Assembly: GCF_000696385.1 (NCBI RefSeq)
Contig: NZ_JJMN01000074.1
Span: forward strand, 1 to 64,000
DNA length: 64,000 nt
DNA from: Vibrio metoecus
Lineage (GTDB): Bacteria > Pseudomonadota > Gammaproteobacteria > Enterobacterales > Vibrionaceae
Direction of reading: 5' to 3'
How positions within the stretch are numbered: position 1 is the first letter of the stretch; each line of letters starts with the position of its first letter. The notes below the pieces were generated by a model, which made no database searches, had not been told where the DNA came from, and worked only from the letters and a program-made list of their open reading frames with translations. The position numbers and the translations under genes are program-made. This document shows, piece after piece, positions 1 to 9,581 of this stretch.

Positions 1-29
1 AAAAAGCGCGCTCTTTCAGCGCGCTTTTT
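1..29. terminator. Bidirectional hairpin at the window edge
   Basis: Inverted repeat with arms AGCGCGCT (5-12) and AGCGCGCT (18-25), flanked by A5 on the left and T5 on the right. This is the form of a two-way intrinsic terminator. It lies just past the tpm stop and would end tpm transcription on the minus strand. Confidence 0.75.
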
Positions 30-61
30 CACTCTCAACAGAGCCAAACCTCGTGTAAAGC

Positions 62-721
62 TCACTCGCCTTTTTCAATTACCCAAACTTCTTCAGCAAA
101 GCGGCTTAAGCCCGCGGGTGTCCGCTTATTCAGATGCGGATCGATGCTGGTATCTTGGTAAACTCGGCGAATCTCACAATCGGTAAACAAGGTGCGGATT
201 TTCGGCTTCAGGTACCGAGAATGGAGGCCCCCGGAAACTCAGTTGGCACATAATCCATGCTGACTAGTAAAAATTCGTCCACCCGGTTTAAGCAGTTGTA
301 GTAAACGCTGCGCATACTCTGCACGCATCTCTTCCGGCAATGCTACTAGCGCCGCACGATCATAAACCAAGTCCACAGATTCAACAGGAGCCGTGAAAAA
401 ATCGCCGGTAAAAATGGTTAGCTCATCAAACTGATACAACTCATGTTGCGCATTGAGTCGTGTCACCGTCGGGGTATAAAAATGCTCGGCAAAGAAAGAA
501 CGTACCGCAATTTGGCTTAATTCAACCCCTTGCACACAGTCATGCTGATTGGCCAACCAGATGAGGTCTTCACTCTTCCCACATAAAGGAACGAGAACTT
601 TATCATCACGTTCCGGCATGGTTTCTCCCCAAAAACGGATCAGCAACGGATTCACATCTTCCAGATGAAAACCAATCTGATTCGCTGCCCATTTGTTATG
701 CCAGAATTCAGGGTCTCGCAT
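62..721 (-). CDS. tpm: Thiopurine S-methyltransferase, frameshifted in this sequence
   Basis: SAM-dependent methyltransferase of the TPMT family. In bacteria it methylates thiopurines and selenium or tellurium compounds in the cytoplasm. The first 150 residues read cleanly: the N-terminal FWHNKW region, the SAM-binding stretch [10 protein letters not shown] near residues 44-53, and LKPGGRI near 142. The frame then breaks. Removing one base from each of three homopolymers (A5 at 269-273, C5 at 228-232, T4 at 199-202) restores [10 protein letters not shown] and a C terminus ending [10 protein letters not shown], with the stop at 62-64. The repaired protein is 218 aa, the usual family length. 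Three homopolymer insertions within 75 bases point to sequencing error rather than a true pseudogene. Family assignment is sure; whether the gene is intact is inference. Confidence 0.9.
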
Positions 722-1060
722 CTCTTACTCCTGTCTTTTTGAGAACAGCCAAGAGTAGCGGATCTGCCCCATTTTCGGTAGCACGAATTTGTCCCATTGA
801 TGGCCTCTATACCGTTACATTTACTTACGCGTGGAGATGGAACTCCGCTTAAAAGACGCAGTCTGACTCTATGTCGATGTTATGTGATGGATAACAAATT
901 CTTACAAAGTGTCGCGGTGGATTTGATTGGAAAAAGCAATCGGCGTCCCCATTGATCATAGTGAATGGAATTGAACACATTGAACCAACTTGAATTGCAC
1001 TGTCAGGAAACGCCTTCTAGGTCCACTTTTTGACCCTACAGCGCAAGCTAAGGAGAGTGA
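722..1060. other. Intergenic region tpm-relV
   Basis: About 340 bases between divergent genes, so it must hold the promoters of both tpm and relV. I see no convincing -35/-10 pair, operator palindrome or small reading frame. The only clear element is the relV ribosome binding site AAGGAGAG at about 1049-1056. Confidence 0.5.
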
Positions 1061-1840
1061 ATGAGTCTATTGCTACGTACCACAGCACTGATGCTATTGC
1101 TGTTAAGCCGTGCTCCCGTTATGGCGGCCGTTCCATTAATCTCAAGTTCAACAGAAGATAATCGTGAAGAGTCACGACAAAATGAAGTCAGCTCTAAACT
1201 GTTTCGTCACAGCTTAAGTGGTTTGTACGGCATTTCTAGTCAGAACGCTCCCATCACCCAGCCCTACCAAGATTTTGACGTGCTGTACAGTAAAGCGCAC
1301 CAAGCTCAAATCGAATTAGAAACCTTGTGTAAGAGCACCGCCTTACTTACAGGTACTCAAGCCTATTTCGCTGGAGCCAAATCTCACCAACGTGCATTAG
1401 AAAAAGTGGCGTTGGAACTGGATGGACAAGCGGAACGTATTACGGATTTAGCACGCGCGACTATCGTTGCCCATGATGTGGCGAGCCTGGTGACTGCTTA
1501 CGAAACCTTGAACCGAGAAGCAACCATTGTAAAGGTGAAGAACCGCTTCAAGAATCCTGCGGAGTCGGGGTATCGCGATCTCAACGTATTAGTTCAACTG
1601 CCTAAAACTAAAATCATCGCGGAAGTTCAGTTTCATTTAGCCGCGATTGCTGAAGTCAAAAGTGGTGCTGAGCATCAACTGTATGAGCAAATACAAAATA
1701 TTGAGCGTACCGCTCGCCAAGAGCAGCGTGCTTTAAGCGAATGGGAATTGGCTCAAATTGCCAAGATACGCTCAACGTCACGAGATCTCTACCAACAAGC
1801 TTGGCAGCCTTACATCACAACCCACATTCAAGCCGCTTAA
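1061..1840 (+). CDS. relV: RelV, small (p)ppGpp synthetase
   Basis: Small alarmone synthetase that transfers pyrophosphate from ATP to GDP or GTP. The 259-aa protein has only the RelA/SpoT synthetase domain (about residues 70-215) and no hydrolase, TGS or ACT domain. The catalytic residues reported for V. cholerae RelV all fall at the right numbers: K107, D129 and R132 (in ITDLARA), L150 and E188 (in AEVQFH). Matching the published numbering supports this start, as does AAGGAGAG upstream. The first 30 residues are odd for a cytosolic enzyme: a hydrophobic run LLLLLSRAPVMAA looks like a signal peptide ending near residue 23. A monocistronic unit is likely, with a terminator directly after it. 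In V. cholerae RelV makes (p)ppGpp in the absence of RelA and SpoT. Confidence 0.95.
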   Translation: MSLLLRTTALMLLLLSRAPVMAAVPLISSSTEDNREESRQNEVSSKLFRHSLSGLYGISSQNAPITQPYQDFDVLYSKAHQAQIELETLCKSTALLTGTQAYFAGAKSHQRALEKVALELDGQAERITDLARATIVAHDVASLVTAYETLNREATIVKVKNRFKNPAESGYRDLNVLVQLPKTKIIAEVQFHLAAIAEVKSGAEHQLYEQIQNIERTARQEQRALSEWELAQIAKIRSTSRDLYQQAWQPYITTHIQAA

Positions 1841-1847
1841 AACATAC

Positions 1848-1879
1848 AGCGCAGCCGCCTAACGCTCAGGCTGCGCTTT
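1848..1879 (+). terminator. relV terminator
   Basis: Perfect 9-bp stem, AGCGCAGCC (1848-1856) and GGCTGCGCT (1869-1877), followed by TTTC. It begins eight bases after the relV stop codon. Confidence 0.75.
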
Positions 1880-2042
1880 CAAATGTTAACCACGCCATCG
1901 ACCCAACGATATGTATTGCTGATAGGCTGCAATCAACTTCATCTCATGTGAATAAACAGAGTATGGGTAAACAGGCTATATGGTTGGCGGAAAAGAACAC
2001 AACGAACAATGTCGCAGCGACAAGCAGGAAGGGGATAAAAGC

Positions 2043-2070
2043 AAAAAGACCACGCTTATGGGCGTGGTCT
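2043..2070 (-). terminator. ihfA terminator
   Basis: Nine-base-pair stem, AGACCACGC (2047-2055) and GCGTGGTCT (2062-2070). The A-run at 2043-2047 becomes a U-run in a minus-strand transcript. It sits 12 bases beyond the ihfA stop. Confidence 0.8.
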
Positions 2071-2081
2071 ATTGCTCGGTC

Positions 2082-2378
2082 TTATTTTTCGACTTTGATG
2101 TTCTCGACTCGGGCTTTCAATTTTTGCCCTGGGCGGAACGTTACGACACGTCGAGCGGTAATAGGAATATCCTCACCCGTTTTTGGGTTTCGACCCGGAC
2201 GTTGATTCTTATCTCGTAGGTCAAAATTACCAAAACCAGAGAGTTTTACCTGTTCGCCACTTTCGAGTGCTTTGCGAATTTCTTCAAAAAACACTTCAAC
2301 CGTATCCTTGGCATCCCGCTTGCTCATGCCGAGCTTTTCGAACAGGGCTTCAGCCAATTCGGCCTTTGTGAGCGCCAT
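2082..2378 (-). CDS. ihfA: Integration host factor subunit alpha
   Basis: DNA-bending HU/IHF family protein of 98 aa. It pairs with IhfB to bend DNA sharply at WATCAANNNNTTR-type sites and acts as a nucleoid architectural factor. The start [10 protein letters not shown], the GFGNF segment near residue 50 and the minor-groove arm [10 protein letters not shown] near residues 60-69 (with the intercalating proline) are typical of IhfA. A GGGAAG-type ribosome binding site precedes the ATG. It lies downstream of pheT on the same strand, as in enterobacteria, but here a 436-bp gap with a strong pheT terminator separates them, so it probably has its own promoter. Length and motifs leave little doubt. 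Confidence 0.97.
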   Translation of the reverse strand: MALTKAELAEALFEKLGMSKRDAKDTVEVFFEEIRKALESGEQVKLSGFGNFDLRDKNQRPGRNPKTGEDIPITARRVVTFRPGQKLKARVENIKVEK

Positions 2379-2756
2379 AAAACTTCCCTCAAAGCTAAGT
2401 TAAACCTTGCTGCTGGTTGGCAGCGCCAAAGCAATTTTTGTTCGACCAATCAACAACCTAACAGCCGAACAATGAAAGTGTATGCCAACCGTCTGATTTT
2501 CGCCAACTTTTTTATTACTCACTAAGCGATTCAAAACGTTATGATTTACAGCTCTCTTTAAAAATCACTCACTTTCTCTTGGAGAACAAGAGGAAAAAAA
2601 TCTGAATTTTTAGTTATTTACATCATTGTCACTAAAATGATTTTCAGATCCTCATCACTATTTAGCGTAGATAATTTTTTTCGATACGCCAAAAATTTTT
2701 TCTTAGTTTCATCTAAAAATCAGAGAGTTGTTGACCTAGTTCCACATTCAAATCAT
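2379..2756. other. AT-rich intergenic region pheT-ihfA
   Basis: AT-rich non-coding stretch that must hold the ihfA promoter on the minus strand. I could not fix -35/-10 hexamers. The plus-strand reading frame at 2637-3101 that crosses it resembles no known protein and runs into pheT antisense, so I do not treat it as a gene. Confidence 0.45.
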
Positions 2757-2782
2757 AAAAAACAGGCTCCGAGGAGCCTGTT
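2756..2782 (-). terminator. pheST terminator
   Basis: Inverted repeat AACAGGCTCC (2761-2770) and GGAGCCTGTT (2773-2782) with an A-run on its left, which is a U-run for the minus-strand pheST transcript. It lies about 32 bases after the pheT stop. Confidence 0.8.
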
Positions 2783-2814
2783 ATCATCTTACTTGAAGCG
2801 AGGTGCTCTCTGGC

Positions 2815-5203
2815 TTAGTCGCGCAGAGCCGCACCATATTGTACAGAGACTGCCTGCACAATCGCCTCTACCGCTGCTGCGATATCAGCCTCTTCAAGCG
2901 TGCGTTCAACAGATTGAAGAGTCAGTGCAATCGCTAGGCTCTTCTTACCTTCTTCAACGCCTTTACCGACGTAAACGTCAAACAGTTTCGCGTCTTTCAG
3001 TAGCTCGCCACCCGCAACACGGCATGCTTCAACGATGTCGCCAGAAGCAATATTGCCATCAACCACCAAAGCGATATCACGACGGTTGGCTGGGAACTTA
3101 GAAATCGCGGCGGCTTCTGGGATCACGCGTGTGTTGATCGCATTCCACTCGATCTCGAACACGATAGTGCGGCCATTGAGGCCAAACTTGCGCTCAAGCT
3201 CTGGGTGAACGGTACCAATCACACCAATCGCTTTACCATCAACCACAATCGCTGCCGCTTGGCCAGGATGCAGTGCTGGGTGCTTAGTGGCCGCAAAGCT
3301 GTATGCTTTGCCTTTGGCTGTCAGTTCAAGAACCGCTTCCAGATCGCCCTTCATATCGAAGAAATCAACGGTTGCCGTTTCCATATTCCAGTGCTCTTCA
3401 CCACGAGCGCCAGAAATCACACCCGCTAGCATTGGCTCTTGGCGCATGCCATTTTCTGCTGCTGCATCAGGGATAAAGCGCAGACCATATTCAAACAGAC
3501 GAACACGAGGTTGCTGACGCTTTTGGTTATGAACCACAGTATTGAGCAAACCTTGGATCAGGCTCAAACGCATCGCCGACATTTCAGCTGAAATTGGGTT
3601 TGGCAGGATCAGTGCATCAACGCCCGGTACAACCAGTTTTTGCTGTTCAGGCTCAACGAAGCTGTAAGTGATCGCTTCATGGTAGCCACGGTCAACCAGC
3701 AGATCGCGAACACGCTTCAGTGGTAGTTTCGCTTCGTTATGCAGGTTCATGTTCAACGCAGCCACAGGCGCTTGGTTAGGAATGTTGTTGTAACCGTAGA
3801 TGCGGCCTACTTCTTCCACCAAATCTTGCTCGATAGCAATATCAAAACGCCATGTTGGCGCAGTCGCTTGCCAGCCTTCTGCGATAGTCGCCACTTGCAT
3901 GCCCAGACGCTCAAGAATTTCTACCACGTCCGCATCAGGAATCGCATGACCCAGCAGCTTGTCGAGTTTGCTACGACGCAGCGCAACTTGGTTTGGTTTT
4001 GGCAAATCGGCCGCTGATTCTGCAGCTACCACTGGTGCAACTTCACCACCACAGATCTCAACTAACAGCTGTGTAGCGCGCTCCATCGCTGCGTGTTGCA
4101 GAGCATAGTCCACACCACGTTCAAAACGCATGGAAGAATCAGTATGCAGGCCGTAGCTACGTGCACGACCACGAATGTGGTCTGGCGCGAAGAAAGCACA
4201 CTCTAGCAATACATCTTTAGTGTCAGTGCTGACACCAGAATGCTCACCACCAAACACACCGGCAATCGCCAGCGCTTTTTGTTGGTCAGCAATCACTAGC
4301 GTGTCTGCGTTCAATTTGGCTTCTGAACCATCAAGCAGAGTCAGTTTTTCATCTTGCTCAGCCAGACGAACCACGATTCCGCCTTCAATCTTCGCCAGAT
4401 CAAACGCGTGCATCGGTTGGCCTTGTTCCAGCATCACGAAGTTAGTGATATCAACCACCGGATCGATAGAGCGGATACCTACAACGACGCAGTTTTTCTT
4501 GCATCCACAGTGGGGTTTGCGCTTGAACGTTCACGTTCTTCACGATACGACCAAGGTAACGTGGACACGCCGCTGGCGCTTTCACGTCAATTGCAATCGT
4601 ATCATTGATGGTTGCTGCAATGGCATTCACTGCAGGAGCCGTCACGTCAGCACGGTTCAGTACGCCCACTTCACGAGCCAGACCACGGATGCTGAAACAG
4701 TCTGCGCGGTTAGACGTCAGATCCACATCGATAGTCACATCGTTCAGTGACAGAAAATCGCGGAAATCCATACCAATCGGTGCGTTTTCAGCCAGTTCCA
4801 TGATGCCGTTCGATTCAACATCGATACCCAGCTCTGAGAAAGAACACAGCATGCCGTGTGACGGTTGGCCACGCAGTTTGGCTTTCTTAATTTTGAAATC
4901 GCCTGGCAGCGTCGCGCCTACGGTTGCCACTGCAACTTTCAGACCTTGACGACAGTTGGCTGCACCACACACGATGTCCAGAAGCTCTTCTTCGCCTACA
5001 TCGACTTTGGTGACGCGCAGTTTGTCAGCATCTGGATGTTGAGCACACTCAACCACGTGACCCACTTTTACGCCGTCGAACACACCAGCTACGGCCAGTA
5101 CGTCGTCCACTTCCAGACCCGCCATTGTAATTTGGTGAGTTAATTCGTCAGTGGTGATTGCCGGGTTAACCCACTCACGAAGCCATGATTCGCTGAATTT
5201 CAT
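2815..5203 (-). CDS. pheT: Phenylalanyl-tRNA synthetase beta subunit, one frameshift in this sequence
   Basis: Beta subunit of the alpha2-beta2 enzyme that charges tRNA-Phe. The N-terminal part (5203 to about 4480) has the tRNA-binding EMAP-like domain with [11 protein letters not shown] near residue 54. The rest carries the B3/B4 editing region, the B5 domain and the C-terminal anticodon-binding domain starting near [13 protein letters not shown]. The frame breaks at about 4480. Dropping one base there turns RRCRYPLYR into [17 protein letters not shown] and gives 795 aa, the same length as E. coli PheT. The gene is essential, so the extra base is almost certainly a sequence error. It follows pheS by 26 bases in one operon. 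Confidence 0.96.
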
Positions 5204-5229
5204 TGTATATACCTCTTGGGAACCCTGAA

Positions 5230-6231
<1,002 letters not shown>

Positions 6232-6503
6232 TCAGCAGTTTCCTTTAGGAGCCCGAGTAGGTTTCTTTGGGAGTCGCAAGACCGCCAATAGTGTTACCGT
6301 AAGGGATTCTTGGGGTTTTCAAATAGCTGTACATAGTACCGAAAGCGAGGATTAAAGCCAAATTGAAATCCACCGTGTATGCATTATTGGGGCATTATTC
6401 ATGCACTTGAAAAGTCTTACATCAATACCCACTAATTAGAAGTACGCGCTGACATGCTAAAAAAACCACATCACCGCATTTTTCATCCAGAAAAGGACTA
6501 TCA

Positions 6504-6989
6504 ATGAGAGTAGAAATCGTACCGATTCGACCTGAGTTTGACGCTGAGATTTGCCAAATTATTCAAAGCGTCGGCGCTGAGTTTGGTGCCATTGGTGAAG
6601 GTTTTGGCCCTTCGGATGCCGAAGTGCTTGCCATGAGTCAGCATTATCGAGAACAAGATCGCAGCGCGTATTTTGTCGCGATTCTGGACGGAGAAGTGGT
6701 TGGCGGTGGCGGCATTGCACCTTTTGCTCACCATACGGAGCTGTGTGAACTGAAAAAACTGTTTCTGCTCCCCGCCAGCCGTGGACATGGCGTTGGGCGA
6801 GCGCTCAGTGAACATTGTTTGAATTTTGCGAAACAGCAAGGTTATTCAGAATGTTATCTGGATACACTGGCCAGCATGACCCAAGCCATTAAACTTTACC
6901 AACAACTTGGTTTTCAGCACTTAACACAGCCCATGGCAGGCACTGAACATAATGGCTGCGACGTATGGATGTTGAAATCGCTCGACTAA
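6504..6989 (+). CDS. GNAT family N-acetyltransferase
   Basis: 161-aa GCN5-related acetyltransferase that would move an acetyl group from acetyl-CoA to an amine. Visible family features are the beta-strand segment ELKKLFLLPASRG near residues 82-94, the CoA pyrophosphate-binding loop RGHGVGRAL near 93-101, and the C-terminal LYQQLGFQ near 130-137. The substrate cannot be told from sequence. AAAAGGAC precedes the ATG. It is convergent with the haemerythrin-GGDEF gene and their 3' ends overlap by four bases (6986-6989). Domain assignment is firm, function unknown. Confidence 0.85.
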   Translation: MRVEIVPIRPEFDAEICQIIQSVGAEFGAIGEGFGPSDAEVLAMSQHYREQDRSAYFVAILDGEVVGGGGIAPFAHHTELCELKKLFLLPASRGHGVGRALSEHCLNFAKQQGYSECYLDTLASMTQAIKLYQQLGFQHLTQPMAGTEHNGCDVWMLKSLD

Positions 6990-8118
6990 GCTACCGAATT
7001 AAAAGAACAAACACGATTTTTACCACCATGTTTGGCAAGGTAAACCGCTTGATCCGCCGCGCGCAGCAGCTCATGGTGATCTTTCATGTTTGAGGCAAAC
7101 GCGGCAACCCCCATACTGACACTGCCTTGCCAACGAATATTGTTTTCAAGCGAGATCACCTGCTGTTGAATCGCACGGCAAACCTGCTCTGCAATATAGA
7201 CACCACCAGCAGTGTCGGTTTCAGGACAGATCACTAGAAACTCGTCGCCGCCTAAACGACAAACCAGATCATCACTACGGAAGTGATCCCTCAGTGTGTG
7301 TGCCAACGTAGTCAAAACTCTATCTCCCACATCATGTCCATAGAGGTCATTCACCGCTTTGAAGCCATCAACATCCACCATAACACAAGCGAAAGGCTGA
7401 CGATTATCTTGAGCAAGGCTCCAATGCAGTACGAGCTGACGCATGGCTTTACGTCGATTAGGTAAGCCTGTCAGGCTGTCGGTCATCGACAGCGCTTCGA
7501 GCTGACGATTGACTTGGTAAAGCTGCTGAGTGCGCTCAAGTCACTTTTTCTTCCAGTGATTGATTGTAGTTTGACGAGTTCTCGATTACGTTCAGAGACT
7601 TGATCAAATAACGCATTAAGGGCATTGAGTAATGGCTCCGTCGCGGCATTTTTCTCTCGCTCCTCTTTAGCGTAGGCTTCTTCGGCACTCATGCCAGAGC
7701 GAATCGCAATCACTTGTCGCGCCATATTCTGATCGATACCTAAGATGTGGTACGCCAACCAATGGATCAAAAACTCCAATAACTGAACGGCCGAGCGGTC
7801 ATCCACATCATGGATGAAAGCTTGCATGCTGAACACTTCAGACATAAAAGTGCGATGAACCTGAATGTGCTCTTCAAGATGACGATCGGAAATGCCGACC
7901 TCACGCATCAGCTTTTCTTCTTCTTTGAAATGATATTCGGAATAGCGGGACAGCTCGAATAACGCGAGACGGATCTCTTCTAGCGAGACGTGATTTTCAG
8001 CCAACAGAGAGCTATAGCGATTGACAATATTCACCAAATACTGGTGCTGCTCATCAACCTCATCCAACCCTGTTTCGAAGTATTGATCCCATTTGAACGA
8101 TTGCATGCTCCCACTCAT
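6986..8118 (-). CDS. Bacteriohemerythrin-GGDEF diguanylate cyclase (Bhr-DGC), frameshifted in this sequence
   Basis: Oxygen-responsive cyclase making c-di-GMP from two GTP. The N-terminal half is a haemerythrin domain with all expected iron ligands: DEQH near residue 25, HFKEE near 60, HLEEHIQVH near 77 and HILGID near 123. The C-terminal half is a complete GGDEF domain with GGDEF, the upstream inhibitory site RSDD and MTDSLTGLPNRR at its start. A V. cholerae protein of this architecture has been shown to change cyclase activity with the di-iron redox/O2 state. The linker is broken by a duplicated TGAT (7557-7564) and one extra base at about 7539. Removing five bases gives SLEEKVTERTQQL joined to QVNRQLEALS and about 375 aa. 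Both domains are intact, so I read this as error in the linker. Confidence 0.93.
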
Positions 8119-8292
8119 CTCTCTAGCGTGTACAACTCAATCACGGATAACCCTTAGTAAATTTAGGGCAATTGTAACTGGACACGGAGCAACCGACGTG
8201 ATTCAACTCATAAAAACAGGAAAACGTTAGCAAATGCTAATTAAATCGAAGAAAAATCGCACCGAACATTGATGAATAGGGTTCTGAAATAC

Positions 8293-8321
8293 AAAAACCC
8301 CGCTCAATGAGCGGGGTTTTG
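8293..8321 (-). terminator. Terminator of the tRNA operon
   Basis: Arms AAAACCCCGC (8294-8303) and GCGGGGTTTT (8311-8320), with A-rich sequence on the left giving U residues in the minus-strand transcript. It lies directly after the last tRNA-Gly. Confidence 0.8.
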
Positions 8322-8324
8322 ATT

Positions 8325-8400
8325 TGGAGCGACACACGAGGTTCGAACTCGTGACCTCAACCTTGGCAAGGTTGCGCTCTACCAACTGAGCTAGTGTCGC
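8325..8400 (-). tRNA. tRNA-Gly (GCC)
   Basis: On the minus strand the acceptor GCGACAC pairs with GTGTCGC, followed by TCCA. D arm, anticodon stem CCTTGCCAAGG with anticodon GCC, and T loop GTTCGAACC are all regular. 76 nt including encoded CCA. Last gene of a four-tRNA operon downstream of pgsA, comparable to glyW-cysT-leuZ in E. coli. Confidence 0.95.
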
Positions 8401-8410
8401 GAAATGGAGA

Positions 8411-8498
8411 TGGTGCCCCGGGCCGGAACTTGAACCGGCACGACTCGAAAGTCGAGGGATTTTAAATCCCTTGTGTCTACCGATTTCACCACCAGGGC
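8411..8498 (-). tRNA. tRNA-Leu (TAA)
   Basis: Minus-strand class II tRNA with acceptor GCCCTGG, anticodon TAA in GGGATTTAAAATCCC, a long variable arm and encoded CCA. The T arm reads CCGGTTCAAGTTCCGG, one T more than the seven-base loop allows, so one inserted base is likely here. Confidence 0.92.
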
Positions 8499-8562
8499 AC
8501 GCAAAATCTTTGCGATGGAAGACACCATCTTGTGATACCGCTTAACGCCATATCATTTAATT

Positions 8563-8643
8563 TGGTAGCGACACACGAGGTTCGAACTCGTTGACCTCAA
8601 CCTTGGCAAGGTTGTCGCTCTAACCAACTGAGCTAGTGTCGTC
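8563..8643 (-). tRNA. tRNA-Gly (GCC), second copy with about five extra bases
   Basis: Same sequence as the tRNA-Gly at 8325-8400 except for single-base insertions near 8566, 8591, 8615, 8623 and 8642. They fall in the acceptor ends, T-arm junction, anticodon-arm base and D loop, so the molecule as written could not fold properly. The five extra bases over about 80 nt resemble the insertion errors in nearby protein genes. Either the consensus is bad here or the copy is decayed; I favour the first. Confidence 0.8.
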
Positions 8644-8645
8644 AA

Positions 8646-8720
8646 TGGAAGGCGCGTCCCGGAGTCGAACCGAGGTTCACGGATTTGCAATCCGCTGCAT
8701 GGCCACTCTGCCAACGCGCC
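8646..8720 (-). tRNA. tRNA-Cys (GCA)
   Basis: Minus-strand acceptor GGCGCGT pairs with ACGCGCC, anticodon GCA sits in CGGATTGCAAATCCG, and the T arm is CTCGGTTCGACTCCGGG. The 3' end reads CCTTCCA, one T more than expected before CCA, again an apparent insertion. First tRNA of the operon. Confidence 0.92.
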
Positions 8721-8773
8721 TCTGTAACCTCAGGCACTTGCTTGTTTCGCTGACTGCCTGACTACGGGAATGC

Positions 8774-8801
8774 ATTCTACGCATTCGAGGTATTGAGTCA
8801 A
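8774..8801 (-). promoter_or_regulatory. tRNA operon promoter
   Basis: On the minus strand TTGACT (8801-8796) and TAGAAT (8779-8774) are separated by 16 bases. They lie about 55 bases upstream of tRNA-Cys, downstream of the pgsA terminator. This suggests the tRNAs are transcribed separately from pgsA. Confidence 0.65.
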
Positions 8802-8951
8802 CACAATTTTTTTGCCTTTCTAATCGTTTGACTATTTAACGTGCAAAAACTCGATATTTGCTCACTTTATTAGCAAAAAAAGCCGCGTTTTTATGGAGAT
8901 AACTGGATCTCAAGCTCAATCTTTTATCCAACGCCCCTATCGTCCAACGAT

Positions 8952-8976
8952 AAAAAAACGGGCTTTCGCCCGTTTT
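8952..8976 (-). terminator. pgsA terminator
   Basis: Stem AAAACGGGC (8955-8963) and GCCCGTTTT (8968-8976), loop TTTC, with the A-run giving U residues on the minus strand. It abuts the pgsA stop codon. Confidence 0.85.
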
Positions 8977-9534
8977 CTAGTGATGTTCTTCATTAAGTAA
9001 ATCGTCTTTCGCCGCAGCGAGATATTGCACCATTGACCAATACGTCAGCACTGTTGCCACATAGATAGAAATATAACCAAGCCAAATCATCCAGTCGTCA
9101 TAACGCCAGATGAGAACCCAGAGTGCAAACATTTGGGTCAGGGTTTTCACTTTTCCCACCCAAGACACCGCAACGCTGGCTCGTTTGCCAATTTCTGCCA
9201 TCCATTCCCGCAGAGCAGAAATGATGATTTCACGGGCGATCATGGTTACCGCCGGAATGGTGATCCAGATACTGTGGTAATGTTCGGTGATCAGAATCAG
9301 CGCCGTAGCTACCAACACTTTATCGGCCACTGGGTCAATAAACGCGCCAAAACGCGAAGTTTGGCCTAATTTGCGCGCCAACATTCCATCTAACCAATCG
9401 GTGAATCCAGCGACCCAGAACACCATCGCGGCGACAAAGGGAGCCCATTCAAAAGGAAGATAAAAGGTCACCACAAAAACAGGGATCAGAAATAATCTGA
9501 GCAGGGAGAGAAGGTTAGGAATGTTGAAACGCAT
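8977..9534 (-). CDS. pgsA: CDP-diacylglycerol-glycerol-3-phosphate 3-phosphatidyltransferase
   Basis: Inner-membrane enzyme that joins CDP-diacylglycerol and glycerol-3-phosphate to make phosphatidylglycerol phosphate, the committed step to PG and cardiolipin. The 185-aa protein holds the complete CDP-alcohol phosphotransferase signature: DWLDGMLAR near residue 46 followed by [10 protein letters not shown] near 62, with all Asp residues present. Several hydrophobic segments span the membrane. It lies 47 bases downstream of uvrC on the same strand. The uvrY(varA)-uvrC-pgsA-tRNA order is the same as in E. coli. Confidence 0.96.
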   Translation of the reverse strand: MRFNIPNLLSLLRLFLIPVFVVTFYLPFEWAPFVAAMVFWVAGFTDWLDGMLARKLGQTSRFGAFIDPVADKVLVATALILITEHYHSIWITIPAVTMIAREIIISALREWMAEIGKRASVAVSWVGKVKTLTQMFALWVLIWRYDDWMIWLGYISIYVATVLTYWSMVQYLAAAKDDLLNEEHH

Positions 9535-9581
9535 AATATATAGGCTCTTTTCGATGGCGCGTTAATGTTGCTGTATTTTTC

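Noticed and set aside
62..721. tpm as a true pseudogene
   Set aside because: All three breaks are extra bases in homopolymers and the downstream protein text is fully preserved, which fits sequence error better than decay.
1741..2205. 154-codon frame across the relV end and ihfA
   Set aside because: It overlaps relV in another frame and passes through two terminators; its composition is not protein-like.
2637..3101. 154-codon plus-strand frame opposite pheT and its terminator
   Set aside because: It runs antisense to pheT, crosses the terminator hairpin and has no recognisable domain.
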